Shown: in pieces, positions 8,268 through 17,916 of the stretch
Numbering within the stretch: position 1 is the stretch's first letter
How the letters are laid out: the number at the start of each line of letters is the position of its first letter
Assembly: GCF_050563545.1 (NCBI RefSeq)
Contig: NZ_JBNXUM010000007.1
Span: 186,001 to 250,000 of the forward strand
Length of the DNA: 64,000 nt
Reading direction: 5' to 3'
Origin: Falsiroseomonas sp050563545
Lineage (GTDB): Bacteria; Pseudomonadota; Alphaproteobacteria; Acetobacterales; Acetobacteraceae
Notes under the pieces: generated by a model
The model's input: the letters and a program-made list of their open reading frames with translations, nothing else
Database searches by the model: none
Told to the model about the DNA's origin: nothing
Position numbers and translations under genes: made by a program

Positions 8268-10141
8268 TGCAGGGCCCGGCGCTTCCCGCGTCCTGGCGGC
8301 GGTCGCGCCGCGTGCTGATCGCCGGCCGCGGCGGGCAGCTCGCGACGGCACTGGCGCAGGCCTTCCGCGAGGCCGGCTGGGACGCGACCGCGATGGGGCG
8401 GGCGGAGCTGGACCTCGCGGGATCGCCAGACGCGATCGCGCGGACGGTACTGCGGATCACGCCGCAGCTCGTCGTCAACGCCGCGGCCTATACCGCGGTG
8501 GACCGCGCCGAGGACGACCGCGAGGCCGCCTTCGCGGTGAACGCGACGGGCGCCGGTGCGCTGGCCGCGGCGGCGGAGATGTGCGGCGCGGCGCTGCTGC
8601 ATGTCTCGACGGACTACGTCTTCGACGGGACGAAGGGCGCGCCCTATCGCGAGGTGGACCCGGCCGCGCCGCTCGGCGTCTATGGCGCGTCGAAGCTGGC
8701 GGGCGAGCAGGCGGCGATGGCGGCCAACCCGCGCAGCGCGGTGCTGCGCACGGCCTGGGTCTGCTCCGCCACGGGGGCGAATTTCCTGCGCACCATGCTG
8801 CGCCTTGGCGCGGAGCGGCCGGAAGTTTCCGTGGTCACCGACCAGCGCGGCGCGCCGATCTTCTGTGACGACCTCGCGGCCGCGATCCTTCGCATGGCCG
8901 AGGGTCTGGTGGCGGCCGAGGCGGGCGCGCCGGAATTCGGCGTCTTCCACCTCGGCGGCGCGCCGGACACGACGTGGCATGGCTTCGCCGAGGCGATCTT
9001 CGACGGCGCCGCGCGGCGCGGCGCGGCCGTGCCGCGCGTCAAGGCGATCGCGACTGCCGACTATCCCACCCGGGCGAAGCGGCCGGCCGACAGCCGGCTC
9101 GATTGCTCCCGCATCGCAGCGGTGCACGGCATCGCCCGGCCCGACTGGCGCGCGGGGCTTTCGCGCGCGCTCGACACGCTACTCGGCCCGGCGCAGGCGC
9201 CGGTGCGGATCGTGTCGTCCCTCCCTGCCTCGCCGAGGAAGACCGAGATGAAGGGCATCGTTCTCGCCGGCGGCGCCGGCACCAGGCTGCATCCCGCGAC
9301 GCTCGCGCTCTCCAAGCAGCTGCTGCCGGTCTACGACAAGCCGATGGTCTACTACCCGCTCTCGGTGCTGATGCTGGCGGGGATTAGGGAGATCCTGCTG
9401 ATCTCCACACCGCACGACCTGCCGCTGTTCCGCCGCCTGCTCGGCGACGGCAGCCAATGGGGCATCCGCATCGAGTTCGCGGAGCAGGAGAAGCCCAACG
9501 GCATCGCCCAGGCCTTCGTCATCGGCGAGGCGTTCCTGGCAGGGCAGCCCAGCGCGCTGGTGCTGGGCGACAACATCTTCCACGGCCATGGGATGGAGAC
9601 GCTGCTGACGGATGCCGTCGCGGAGCTCGCCGCGCCGGGCGCGCAGGGCGCGTCGGTCTTCGCCTATCGCGTCGCGGACCCCGAGCGCTACGGCGTGGTG
9701 GAGTTCGACGCCTCGGGCCGCGCGCTGACGCTGGAGGAGAAGCCGAAGGTCCCGCGCAGCGACTGGGCTGTGACGGGGCTCTATTTCTACGACGGGCGGG
9801 CGAGCGCGATGGCGCGGGCACTGAAGCCCTCCCCGCGCGGCGAGCTCGAGATCACGGATCTCAACAAGGCGTACCTGGCCGATGGCAGCCTGCGCGTCGC
9901 GCGGCTCGGGCGCGGCTATGCCTGGCTCGATACCGGCACGCATGAGAGCCTGCTCGAAGCCGGCGAATTCGTGCGCGCGATCGAGACGCGCACCGGCCAG
10001 AAGGTGTGCGCGCCGGAAGAAGTGGCCTGGCACAAGGGCTTCATCAACGCGGCGGAGCTGCGTCGGCTGGCGCTGCCGCTGCGCAACTCCGGCTACGGCG
10101 CCTACCTCGAGACGCTGCTGCCGCGCCCGCAGGCCGCCTGA
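8267..10141 (+). CDS. RmlD-RmlA in-frame fusion: dTDP-4-dehydrorhamnose reductase and glucose-1-phosphate thymidylyltransferase
   Basis: A single 624-residue open frame. Residues 1-about 305 are RmlD, the last step of dTDP-rhamnose synthesis: GRGGQLA, VVNAAAYTAVD, STDYVFDG and YGASKLAGE. Residues about 328-624 are RmlA, the first step: GGAGTRLHPATLALSKQ, YDKPMVYYPLS, LGDNIFHGHG, EEKPK and the WLDTGTHESL region. A roughly 20-residue linker joins them with no stop codon. An ATG at 9248 preceded by GAGGAAG could also start a free RmlA of about 297 residues. The cell may therefore make a bifunctional protein, a separate RmlA, or both. All residues expected for activity appear present in both halves. 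Confidence 0.92.
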   Translation: MQGPALPASWRRSRRVLIAGRGGQLATALAQAFREAGWDATAMGRAELDLAGSPDAIARTVLRITPQLVVNAAAYTAVDRAEDDREAAFAVNATGAGALAAAAEMCGAALLHVSTDYVFDGTKGAPYREVDPAAPLGVYGASKLAGEQAAMAANPRSAVLRTAWVCSATGANFLRTMLRLGAERPEVSVVTDQRGAPIFCDDLAAAILRMAEGLVAAEAGAPEFGVFHLGGAPDTTWHGFAEAIFDGAARRGAAVPRVKAIATADYPTRAKRPADSRLDCSRIAAVHGIARPDWRAGLSRALDTLLGPAQAPVRIVSSLPASPRKTEMKGIVLAGGAGTRLHPATLALSKQLLPVYDKPMVYYPLSVLMLAGIREILLISTPHDLPLFRRLLGDGSQWGIRIEFAEQEKPNGIAQAFVIGEAFLAGQPSALVLGDNIFHGHGMETLLTDAVAELAAPGAQGASVFAYRVADPERYGVVEFDASGRALTLEEKPKVPRSDWAVTGLYFYDGRASAMARALKPSPRGELEITDLNKAYLADGSLRVARLGRGYAWLDTGTHESLLEAGEFVRAIETRTGQKVCAPEEVAWHKGFINAAELRRLALPLRNSGYGAYLETLLPRPQAA

Positions 10142-10154
10142 ACCGGGAAGCATC

Positions 10155-13100
10155 ATGTCCGACTTCTTCGCCGACCTGGTTCGCCGCCGCGTCGCGCCCA
10201 TCACCGCGGAGCAGGCCGCCAAGGAAGCGCGCGTGCGCATCGCGGTGCCGCCTGAACAGCAGGCGGAGCTGCTGCGCCGCGGCCGCATCCAGGCATTGGG
10301 CGCGACGGGGCTGTTCGACGCCGCCTATTACGCCGCGACCTATCCCGACATCGCCGAGGCCGGCGTGGTGCCGCTGGAGCATTTCCACGACCATGGCTGG
10401 AAGGAAGGACGGCGGCCCAACCCGTATTTCGACCCGCTGTGGTACATGGACCAGAACCGCGACGTCGCGGCGACCGGGCTGAACCCGTTGTACCACTATG
10501 CCTTCCACGGCGACGCCGAGGGCCGCCGCGCGGCGCCGCTCTTCGACAGCGCGTGGTACCGACGGCGCTACGAGATCCCGGCCGGCCAGCCCGCACTGGC
10601 GCATTTCCTGGCGAACCGGACAGGCGGGCAGGTCAGCCCGATGCCGGAATTCGACGTGGCCTATTACCTCCGGCACTCGCCCGACGTGGCCGCGGCGGGG
10701 GTGGATCCCTTCGAGCATTTCTGGGGCTTTGGCTACCGAGAAGGGCGCAACCCGTCCGAGGAATTCGACGTCCGCTGGTACGCGCAGCGCTACCTCCGCG
10801 GCGACCTCAAGGAGAATCCCTTCGGCCATTGGCTGGCCCACCGGCACGAGCCCGGCATCTTCGGGCGGATGCCGGAGAGCGAGACGACGATCGCGCGCGA
10901 GGTGAAGCGCTTCACGCGCCCCTCCATCGATTTCGAGGATGTGCGCCCCCTGCCTGCCGGCGCGACGCGGCGGGCCAAGGTGCTGGCCTACTACCTCCCG
11001 CAGTTCCACGCCTTCGCCGAGAACGACAGCTGGTGGGGCAAGGGCTTCACCGAGTGGACCAACGTCCCGCGCGGCTTGCCTCGCTTCCGTGGTCACTACC
11101 AGCCCCGCGTGCCGCGTGACCTCGGCTTCTACGACCTCGACGACACCGTCGCGATACGTCGGCAGATCGAGATGGCGAAGGCGGGCGGGCTGTTCGGCTG
11201 GGTCTTCTACACCTACTGGTTCAACGGCAAGCGCCTGCTGGAGAAGCCGCTGGAGGCCTTCCTGGCGGACCGCAGCCTCGACATGCCCTTCGCGCTGATG
11301 TGGGCGAACGAGAACTGGACGCGGCGCTGGGACGGCGCGGAGTCCGAGGTGCTGATCAGCCAGGACTACCGCCCCGACGACGACGCGCGGATGGCGGCGG
11401 AATTCGCGCGCCACTTCGCCGATCCCCGCTACATCCGCCTGCAGGGCCGGCCCGTGCTGATGGTCTATCGCCCCGGCATCATCCCCGATGCCGCGGCGAC
11501 CATCGCGCGCTGGCGCGAGGTCTTCCGCACCAACCACGGCGAAGACCCGATCCTCGTGATGGCTCAGGCCTTCGGCGACACCGATCCCCGCGCTTTCGGC
11601 TTCGACGGCGCCATCGAGTTCCCGCCGCACAAGCTGACGCAGGACCTGCCGCCGCAGAACCAGGACTACGAGGTCCTGGACCCCGACTTTACCGGCAAGA
11701 TCTACCGCTACGATGCGGTGGTCGAGACGTCGCTGAAGGAGCCCCGCGCCGACTTCCCGCTCATCAGGACCGCGGTGCCGAGCTGGTGCAACGACGCCCG
11801 CCGGCAGGGCACGGGCCTGACCATCACCGACAGCACGCCCGCGAAATACGAGGCCTGGCTGGCGGAGCTGGTGGAGCGCGCGCAGGACGCGCCCTTCTTC
11901 GGCGAGAAGCTGGTCTGCATCAACGCCTGGAACGAATGGTGCGAGGGCGCCTATCTCGAGCCCGACCTGCACTACGGCGGCGCCTATCTCAACGCGACGG
12001 CGCGCGCGGTGACCGGCGCGGTGCGGCGCGGCACTGCGGCGCCGCCGAAGCTGCTGCTGGTCGGCCATGACGCCTTCCCATCCGGTGCGCAGACGCTGCT
12101 GCTCGAGATCGGGCCGACGATGAAGCGCGAGACCGGGATCGAGATCGAGTACCTGCTGCTCGACGGCGGCAGGATGGAGGAAAAGTACAAGACGGTGGCG
12201 CCGACGACGGTGGCTGGCGGGGACGCGGCGCTGCGCAAGCGTATCGCGGCACTGGCCGAGCGCGGCTTCACCGCGGCGATCGTGAACACCACCGCCGCGG
12301 GCCGCGCCGTCCCGCTGCTAGCCGCCGCCGGCATGAGCTGCGTGCAGCTGGTGCACGAGATGCCGCGGATCATGCGGGAGAAGCACCTGGCGGATGGCGC
12401 CCGCGCTGGGATCGCGGGCGCGGAGCACGTGGTCTTCCCAGCGCCTTTCGTGCGCGACGCCGTGCTGGCCGAGCTCGGCCTGCCGGTCCAGGCCAAGGCG
12501 ATGGTGCGCCCGCAGGGCCTCTACAAGCCGATCCCGGCGGATGCGGAAGGCGGCGCGCGTGTCCGGAAGGAACTCGGCATCAGGGCCAATGAGTCGCTGG
12601 TGGTCGGCATGGGCTATGCCGACATGCGCAAGGGCTTCGACCTGTTCCTGCAGCTCTGGCGCGTGCTGCAGTGGCGCGGCCGCCGCCGCGTGCATCTCTG
12701 CTGGCTCGGCGACATGGACCCCGGCATGCGCGACTGGCTCGCCGGAGAGATCGAGGCCGCGAAGGCCACCGGCAGCTTCCACCTGCCGGGCCGGCGCGAC
12801 GATGTCGGCGCCTTCCTGAACGCGGCGGATGGCCTGGTGCTGACCTCGCGCGAGGACCCCTTCCCCTCCGTCGTGCTGGAGGCGCTGGCCGCCGGCGTGC
12901 CGGCCTTTGCCTTCGACCGCTCGGGCGGCATCCCCGACCTGCTGCGGGAGGATCCGGCGCTCGGCACCGTCGTGCCCTACGGCGACATCACCGCGATGGC
13001 CGAGGCGATCATGGAGACGATCATGACCGCCGCGCCCGGCGCACGCGACGCCCGCCGCGCTCTGATCGCCGCGCGGTTCGACTGGGCGTCCTATGTGCGC

Positions 13101-14120
13101 GACCTGATGCGCCTGGCGCTGCCGGCGATGCCGCAGGTCTCGGCCGTGGTGCCGAACTACAACTACGCGCGCTACATGCCCGACCGGCTCGGCAGCATCT
13201 TCGCGCAGACCCATCCGGTGCGCGAGGTTGTGGTGCTGGACGACTGCTCGGCCGACGACAGCCTGGCGGTGATCCCCGCCGTCGCTGCGGATGCGGGGCG
13301 CTCGGTGCGCCTGGTGCCGAACGAGGTCAATTCCGGCTCGGTCTTCGCGCAATGGCGCAAGGCGGCGGAGCTGGCGGAGGGCGAGTTCGTCTGGATCGCG
13401 GAGGCCGACGACCTGTCCGATCCCGGCTTCCTCGCGCGCACCGTCGCGCTGATGCAGGCCGACCCGCAGGTCGTGATGGCCTTCTCCGACAGCCGCACCA
13501 TCCATGCCGACGGATCCGCACAGTGGGAGAGCTACAAGGGCTACTACGCCACCGTCGCCCCCGGCGCGCTGCAACGGACCGAGGTGTTCGAGGCCACGGA
13601 TTTCGTCCGCCGCTTCCTTGGCGTGAAGAACCTGATCCTGAACGTCTCGGCGGTGGTGTGGCGGAAGTCGGCGCTGCTGGCGGCGCTGCAGGCCTGCCAG
13701 GAGGAGCTCCGGGGCTACCGCATGGCGGGCGACTGGCGGCTGTATCTCCAGGCGCTGTCCGCCCCGGGCGCGCGCATCGCCTACGAGGCGACGCCGCTCA
13801 ATGTGCATCGCCGCCACGCGGAGAGCGTGACGCATGCGCTGACGGCCGACCTGCATGTCGCGGAGATCGCGCGCTGCCACGCGGCGGCGCAGGCGGCGCT
13901 GCCGGCGGAAGCCGGCGCGGCGCTGGCGCCGGCGCAGGACGGCTACCTGCGCGAGGTCGCGCAACAGCTTGGCGCGCGCCTGCCCGAGGCGGCGCGCGCG
14001 GAGACCGGGGCCGAGACGGCCCCCGGCAAGGGCACGGCGCGCAAGCAGCGCATCGCAACCCCGAAGTGCGCGAAGCGGCCCGCGCGCAGTACCGCCAAGG
14101 CACGCCCGACACGCGGCTGA
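10155..14120 (+). CDS. Giant three-module glycan enzyme: FD-xx-WY repeats, WbsX domain, GT4 and GT2 domains
   Basis: 1321 residues from the ATG at 10155. Residues 54-234 are five copies of a module of about 38 residues with the pattern FD..YY...PDVA..G..P..H....G..EGR.P. Residues about 275-620 are a WbsX-type (GH99-like) domain: YYLPQFH, WWGKGFTEWTN, ANENWTRRWDG and NAWNEWCEGAYLEP. Residues about 632-985 are a GT-B/GT4 domain with EDPFPSVVLEALAAGVPAFA. Residues about 995-1270 are a GT-A family 2 domain with VVPNYNYARY, DDCSADDS and an EADD acidic motif. A Lys/Arg-rich tail follows. It probably extends or modifies the surface glycan built with the rhamnose precursor. The modules are confident, the linkage made is not known. 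Confidence 0.87.
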   Translation: MSDFFADLVRRRVAPITAEQAAKEARVRIAVPPEQQAELLRRGRIQALGATGLFDAAYYAATYPDIAEAGVVPLEHFHDHGWKEGRRPNPYFDPLWYMDQNRDVAATGLNPLYHYAFHGDAEGRRAAPLFDSAWYRRRYEIPAGQPALAHFLANRTGGQVSPMPEFDVAYYLRHSPDVAAAGVDPFEHFWGFGYREGRNPSEEFDVRWYAQRYLRGDLKENPFGHWLAHRHEPGIFGRMPESETTIAREVKRFTRPSIDFEDVRPLPAGATRRAKVLAYYLPQFHAFAENDSWWGKGFTEWTNVPRGLPRFRGHYQPRVPRDLGFYDLDDTVAIRRQIEMAKAGGLFGWVFYTYWFNGKRLLEKPLEAFLADRSLDMPFALMWANENWTRRWDGAESEVLISQDYRPDDDARMAAEFARHFADPRYIRLQGRPVLMVYRPGIIPDAAATIARWREVFRTNHGEDPILVMAQAFGDTDPRAFGFDGAIEFPPHKLTQDLPPQNQDYEVLDPDFTGKIYRYDAVVETSLKEPRADFPLIRTAVPSWCNDARRQGTGLTITDSTPAKYEAWLAELVERAQDAPFFGEKLVCINAWNEWCEGAYLEPDLHYGGAYLNATARAVTGAVRRGTAAPPKLLLVGHDAFPSGAQTLLLEIGPTMKRETGIEIEYLLLDGGRMEEKYKTVAPTTVAGGDAALRKRIAALAERGFTAAIVNTTAAGRAVPLLAAAGMSCVQLVHEMPRIMREKHLADGARAGIAGAEHVVFPAPFVRDAVLAELGLPVQAKAMVRPQGLYKPIPADAEGGARVRKELGIRANESLVVGMGYADMRKGFDLFLQLWRVLQWRGRRRVHLCWLGDMDPGMRDWLAGEIEAAKATGSFHLPGRRDDVGAFLNAADGLVLTSREDPFPSVVLEALAAGVPAFAFDRSGGIPDLLREDPALGTVVPYGDITAMAEAIMETIMTAAPGARDARRALIAARFDWASYVRDLMRLALPAMPQVSAVVPNYNYARYMPDRLGSIFAQTHPVREVVVLDDCSADDSLAVIPAVAADAGRSVRLVPNEVNSGSVFAQWRKAAELAEGEFVWIAEADDLSDPGFLARTVALMQADPQVVMAFSDSRTIHADGSAQWESYKGYYATVAPGALQRTEVFEATDFVRRFLGVKNLILNVSAVVWRKSALLAALQACQEELRGYRMAGDWRLYLQALSAPGARIAYEATPLNVHRRHAESVTHALTADLHVAEIARCHAAAQAALPAEAGAALAPAQDGYLREVAQQLGARLPEAARAETGAETAPGKGTARKQRIATPKCAKRPARSTAKARPTRG

Positions 14121-14138
14121 CAATCCCCGCAGGAGATT

Positions 14139-14588
14139 ATGTGCATGTATGTTCCGCCTTTTGATGCCGTGCTCAGCAGCATCGGCACCTCGCGCGCCGA
14201 GCTCGCGGATGCGCGCGACGTCACGATCCCGCTGCCGCTGTTCCGCTTCCTGATGCAGATCGCGGTCGCGCATGCCGACTTCAACGAGGAAGGCTACCTC
14301 GCCGCCAATCCGGACGTGGCCGAGGCCGTGAAGGCCGGCACCGTGGACAGCGCGCGGCTGCACTATGTCGGCTTCGGCTTCTTCGAGGGCCGCCGCGGCG
14401 CGACGCCGGAGGTGGATGAGCGCTGGTACCTCAAGACCTATCCCGATGTCGGCTCAGCCGTGCGCGCCGGGCAGATCGGCTCCGCCGCCGAGCACTTCAC
14501 CGTGGTCGGCGCCAGCGAGGGGCGCAGCCCGAGCATCCGCTACGCGCAGGATGCCGAGCAGTGGAAGAAGGCGCTGCGCGCGGCCTGA
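14139..14588 (+). CDS. Small protein made of two FD-xx-WY repeat modules
   Basis: 149 residues, 18 bases after the giant glycosyltransferase. The N-terminal 45 residues are helical and unrecognised. Residues about 47-90 and 91-137 are two copies of the same module found five times in the preceding protein (FNEEGYLAANPDVAEAV...HYVGFGFFEGRRG, then VDERWYLKTYPDVGSAV...EHFTVVGASEGRSP). No catalytic motif is present. The shared module suggests that the two proteins bind the same partner or ligand, or dock with each other. The start chosen is the ATG at 14139. A second ATG two codons later is also possible. Confidence 0.72.
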   Translation: MCMYVPPFDAVLSSIGTSRAELADARDVTIPLPLFRFLMQIAVAHADFNEEGYLAANPDVAEAVKAGTVDSARLHYVGFGFFEGRRGATPEVDERWYLKTYPDVGSAVRAGQIGSAAEHFTVVGASEGRSPSIRYAQDAEQWKKALRAA

Positions 14589-14602
14589 CGCGCGCGGGGA
14601 CT

Positions 14603-14626
14603 GCCGCCGGGCGTCGCCCCGGCGGC
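14603..14626 (+). terminator. GC-rich hairpin after the repeat protein
   Basis: A perfect 9-base stem (GCCGCCGGG / CCCGGCGGC) with a 6-base loop begins 15 bases after the stop at 14588. No T-run follows, so it may only attenuate or stabilise the transcript. It lies in the 92-base gap before the next gene. Confidence 0.4.
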
Positions 14627-14680
14627 GCCACGCGGCGCCGGTGAAGCCGCCCGCACCGAACGACCACAGCGGAGCATCGC

Positions 14681-15667
14681 ATGCCCATCCTGGACTGGGA
14701 GACCGGCGCAGCCGCGATCTCCGACCGCTTACGGGATCCCGCCACGCTGCGCATCTGCGTCAAGGTCCGGGACGAGCCGGCGCTGCTGAGGAGCTGGATC
14801 GAGCATCACGCGCCTATCGTGGGCGCGGGCAACCTGATCATCGCCGACAACGACTCGCAGATGCCGGAGGCACTGGAGATCTACGACACGATGGACAAGT
14901 CCATCGTCGCCTTCCGCTATCGTGGACCGCACAACGACATCCACGGCCATGGCCGCTTCGATCCCTTGTTCGAGACTCTGCGGAACTCGACGCGCTTCGT
15001 GCTCTTCGCCGATGTGGACGAGCGCCTGGTCCGCATCGGGACGGATGGCTGGAACGCCAATGCCGGCATCACGGAGCATGTCGCATCCCGCCGCGCTGAC
15101 CGCATCGTCTTCGTGCCCTGGCTGGTCAACTGCCTCGGCGCGATGCATGCCTTCAGCATCCCCTGCGACGCGGCCAACGGCGTCAAGGCTCACGAGATGC
15201 GCATGGGCAAGCCGATCCTGCCCGGCCGCTTCGTCGGCCGGCACAGCTTCATTCACAACTTCCAGTATGGCGACTTCGCCTGCGGCAACGAAACCATCAA
15301 TGATCTCTTCCTGCTGCACCTCACGCAATTCCCCGAGCAGCGGATCCGCGCCAACATGAAGAAGCTTGTCAGCCGCGGCGTGATCGGGCCGGAGGTGGAC
15401 GTCGCAGACCTGCTCCGCATGCATTTCGCCGCGCTGCCCGACCAGAGCTTCATGCCCCTGGTAAACGAGATCCGGTGGATGGCGGAACACCAGTGGAAGA
15501 TCGGCCGCGGCCTTATCTCGCCCGGCCCTCACATCCACCCCAACGCCCTCCTCCTTTTCCCCGGCGGCCGCCTGGACTATGTCGGCGCCGAGGCGCGCGA
15601 CAACTTCGCCCGGTTCCGACAGGAAGCGGTGGCGCGGCCCCACGACGTCTTCGACGCGGCCGCCTAA
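14681..15667 (+). CDS. Glycosyltransferase, family 2-like (Glyco_tranf_2_4/GT92 type)
   Basis: 328 residues. It resembles the GT-A enzymes of the Glyco_tranf_2_4 group. The N-terminal donor part has ICVKVRDEPALLRSWIEHH followed by LIIADNDSQ, and the metal-binding DxD-like motif is LFADVDERL near residue 110. His-rich segments (HSFIHNFQYG) and WMAEHQWKIGRG follow. It stands within the surface-glycan locus between the repeat protein and the WbsX-like protein, all on one strand. There is no signal peptide, so it acts in the cytoplasm. Specificity cannot be inferred. Confidence 0.8.
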   Translation: MPILDWETGAAAISDRLRDPATLRICVKVRDEPALLRSWIEHHAPIVGAGNLIIADNDSQMPEALEIYDTMDKSIVAFRYRGPHNDIHGHGRFDPLFETLRNSTRFVLFADVDERLVRIGTDGWNANAGITEHVASRRADRIVFVPWLVNCLGAMHAFSIPCDAANGVKAHEMRMGKPILPGRFVGRHSFIHNFQYGDFACGNETINDLFLLHLTQFPEQRIRANMKKLVSRGVIGPEVDVADLLRMHFAALPDQSFMPLVNEIRWMAEHQWKIGRGLISPGPHIHPNALLLFPGGRLDYVGAEARDNFARFRQEAVARPHDVFDAAA

Positions 15668-15671
15668 GCCG

Positions 15672-16832
15672 GTGCACGCCGACCGCCGGCGTCCCGGTCG
15701 GCGTGCCCTCCTTCGGTGGGCGGCCGCGACCTGGCTCGCACCGCGCACCACGCTGTCCGCGGAGGACGCTGCCGATGTCACGCTCGTCGGCGCCATCCGC
15801 TGGGATGCCTGGCAGACGCCGGGATCGACGCCGAACGACGCCGTCGCGCGTGCCCTGTCGCCGCCGCAGTACCGACATCGGCTGCCCTTCTTCGCCAGGC
15901 TGCGCGACGATGGCAGCGCCGAGGTCGACGGCGGTACGCAGGCGGTGATGGATCGCGAGATCGAACTCGCGCGTCGCGCCGGCCTGAACTTCTGGGCGTT
16001 CGTCAGTTATCCCCGCGAAAACCCAATGTCAGCCGGGCTGGAACTCTATCTCGCCTCCTCGCAGCGGGAAACGCTGCGCTTCTGCTTGATCTCCGGCCTC
16101 ATCGACTGGGGGGTGCCGTCAAGCTTTCCGAACGCGCATCTCCGCTGGCAGATCGAACTGCTCTCCCATCCCGCCTACCTGCGCATCGGCGGCCGCCCGT
16201 TGCTGTTCCTCGGCCTCATGCCCGATCGGCTGATGGCGGAGCGTTGGGGCGGGGCGGACCGCCTGCGCGCCGCCGTCGCCCACTTTCGCGAGCTGGCTGT
16301 GGCCAGCGGCGCTGGCGATCCCTTCATCGTCCTGCTCGGCAGGCCGGACCGGCGGCCGGATCCTGGCCCCGCGATGCGGGCCGGGCTGGGCGCGGATGCG
16401 CTCGGCGCCTATGCGATCTTCGACGCGGTCTCGCAGGGCTCCTTCGACGAGCTGCGCAGCGAGGCCGAACGCCAATGGGACCGCTATGCCGGGACGGGGG
16501 CACCAGTCGTTCCGACCGTCATGTCGGGCTGGGATCGCCGGCCGCGCATCGAGAACCCGATGCCCTGGGAGGCTTGGCAGCGGCCGGGGGCGGGGATGGA
16601 TCGGTACTACGCGTCGCCGACGGCCGAGCAACTCGCTGCCCATCTTGCGCGGGCGCTCGACTGGGTTGAGCGAAACCCGGCGGCACAGCCGGCGCGTGCA
16701 ATCGTCGTCTATGCCTGGAACGAGAACGACGAAGGCGGATGGCTGGTCCCGACGCTGCCTTTCGACGATTCCAGGATCGCGGCCTTCCGCCGCCTGCTCT
16801 GCGCGCCTGCCAGGCCAGTCGCGTGTCCCTGA
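15672..16832 (+). CDS. WbsX/GH99-like glycan-processing protein with an exported-type N-terminus
   Basis: 386 residues from a GTG five bases after the previous stop. A longer in-frame start exists at 15579 but lies inside the upstream gene. The N-terminus has twin arginines and a hydrophobic stretch (RRALLRWAAATWLA), suggesting export. The rest resembles a TIM-barrel WbsX/GH99-like domain: VGAIRWDAWQTPG, a helix with EIELARRAGLNFWAFV, PTVMSGWDRRP, and the terminal VVYAWNENDEGGWLVPTL, which carries the acidic pair typical of the family. It could trim or act on the exported polysaccharide. The family is clear, the reaction is not. Confidence 0.78.
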   Translation: MHADRRRPGRRALLRWAAATWLAPRTTLSAEDAADVTLVGAIRWDAWQTPGSTPNDAVARALSPPQYRHRLPFFARLRDDGSAEVDGGTQAVMDREIELARRAGLNFWAFVSYPRENPMSAGLELYLASSQRETLRFCLISGLIDWGVPSSFPNAHLRWQIELLSHPAYLRIGGRPLLFLGLMPDRLMAERWGGADRLRAAVAHFRELAVASGAGDPFIVLLGRPDRRPDPGPAMRAGLGADALGAYAIFDAVSQGSFDELRSEAERQWDRYAGTGAPVVPTVMSGWDRRPRIENPMPWEAWQRPGAGMDRYYASPTAEQLAAHLARALDWVERNPAAQPARAIVVYAWNENDEGGWLVPTLPFDDSRIAAFRRLLCAPARPVACP

Positions 16833-16845
16833 CGCCGATGGCGCC

Positions 16846-17916
16846 TCAGCGTCCGGAAAGCGCCCAGCCCGCGTAGAGCGGATGCTCCGCGCCGAGCGGC
16901 AGGCGCACGGCGGTTCCGCTCGCCGCGGAGTGGTAGAGCGCGGTCAGCAGCTCGAGCGACGCCCGCGCATCCTCCCACGTGACCGGCGGCTTCGCGCCGG
17001 CAGCGAGGGCGGCGTGGAATTCCCCGAACTGGTTGGCGAAGCGGAGCTCGTCAATCGGGCGGTAGCTCGCCATCGAGGCATCGAGCTGCGCGGCGATTTC
17101 CTCGTCGCGCGGCGTGAAGCTCCAGGGGTCGTTGCCCGGCGCATAGGGCTCAAGGCCGGACTCGGCCGTGAGGTCCTGGAAGACGAAGCGCAGGCGGCTC
17201 ATGTCCTTCGCGGCGCCGAGCGTGACGGAGGAGGTCGCGAGCGCACCGGAGGCCATGCGGAAGACGATGGCGGCGCAATCCTCGACCTCGATCGCGTTGA
17301 TGCGCGTCGCGGTGCGGGCGAAGACCTCGGCGTAGTCGCCGGCCACGAGCCGCAGCATGTCATGCGCATGAATGGCGTGGGTGGTGAGACACCCGCCGAG
17401 CTCGGTCGCGAACCTGCCCCGCCAGGGCACGGAGTAGTAGGCGGCGCCGCGGTTCCAATGCGTCTCGATCGTCGCGGCGTGCAGCGGACCCGTCACGCCG
17501 CTGTCCTGGAGGTGCCTCAGGCGCCGGATTCCATTGCCCCAGCGATACTGGAAGACCGGCATCAGCACGCCCTTGGCGGCGCGCGCGGCCGCACCCAGCG
17601 CGTCGCAATCCGCCAGGCTGCCGACCAGCGGCTTCTCCACGATGACGTGATGGCCGGCTGCGAGGGCGCGTTCCGCGAGGGCGCGGTGGGAGGAGGGCGG
17701 CGTGCAGATGTCCACGATGTCGATGTCGTCGCGGCCGATCACGGCGGCGATGTCGTCCGGCGTCTCCGGCACGCCGCGCGCGGCGGCCTCGGCACGGCGG
17801 CCGGCATCGAGGTCAACGACGGCCTGGACATTGAACTGATCGGGCAGGGACGCGAAGCCATCGAGGTGCATCTTGCCGATGCCGAACCCCACGATCGCGA
17901 CGTTCAGGCGCTTCAT
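16846..17916 (-). CDS. Gfo/Idh/MocA-family NAD(P)-dependent oxidoreductase
   Basis: 356 residues. An N-terminal Rossmann fold (VAIVGFGIGKMHLDGF, then the VVDLDAGR second strand) is followed by VDICTPPSSH, the EKPL motif (HHVIVEKPLVGS) and a C-terminal dimerisation/substrate domain with GGCLTTHAIHAHDML, whose His residues belong to the active site. It is the last gene of the minus-strand sugar operon and its start overlaps the previous stop by one base (TGATG). Members oxidise sugars, inositols or glycosides with NAD(P). The substrate is presumably what the ABC system of the same operon imports. Confidence 0.88.
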   Translation of the reverse strand: MKRLNVAIVGFGIGKMHLDGFASLPDQFNVQAVVDLDAGRRAEAAARGVPETPDDIAAVIGRDDIDIVDICTPPSSHRALAERALAAGHHVIVEKPLVGSLADCDALGAAARAAKGVLMPVFQYRWGNGIRRLRHLQDSGVTGPLHAATIETHWNRGAAYYSVPWRGRFATELGGCLTTHAIHAHDMLRLVAGDYAEVFARTATRINAIEVEDCAAIVFRMASGALATSSVTLGAAKDMSRLRFVFQDLTAESGLEPYAPGNDPWSFTPRDEEIAAQLDASMASYRPIDELRFANQFGEFHAALAAGAKPPVTWEDARASLELLTALYHSAASGTAVRLPLGAEHPLYAGWALSGR

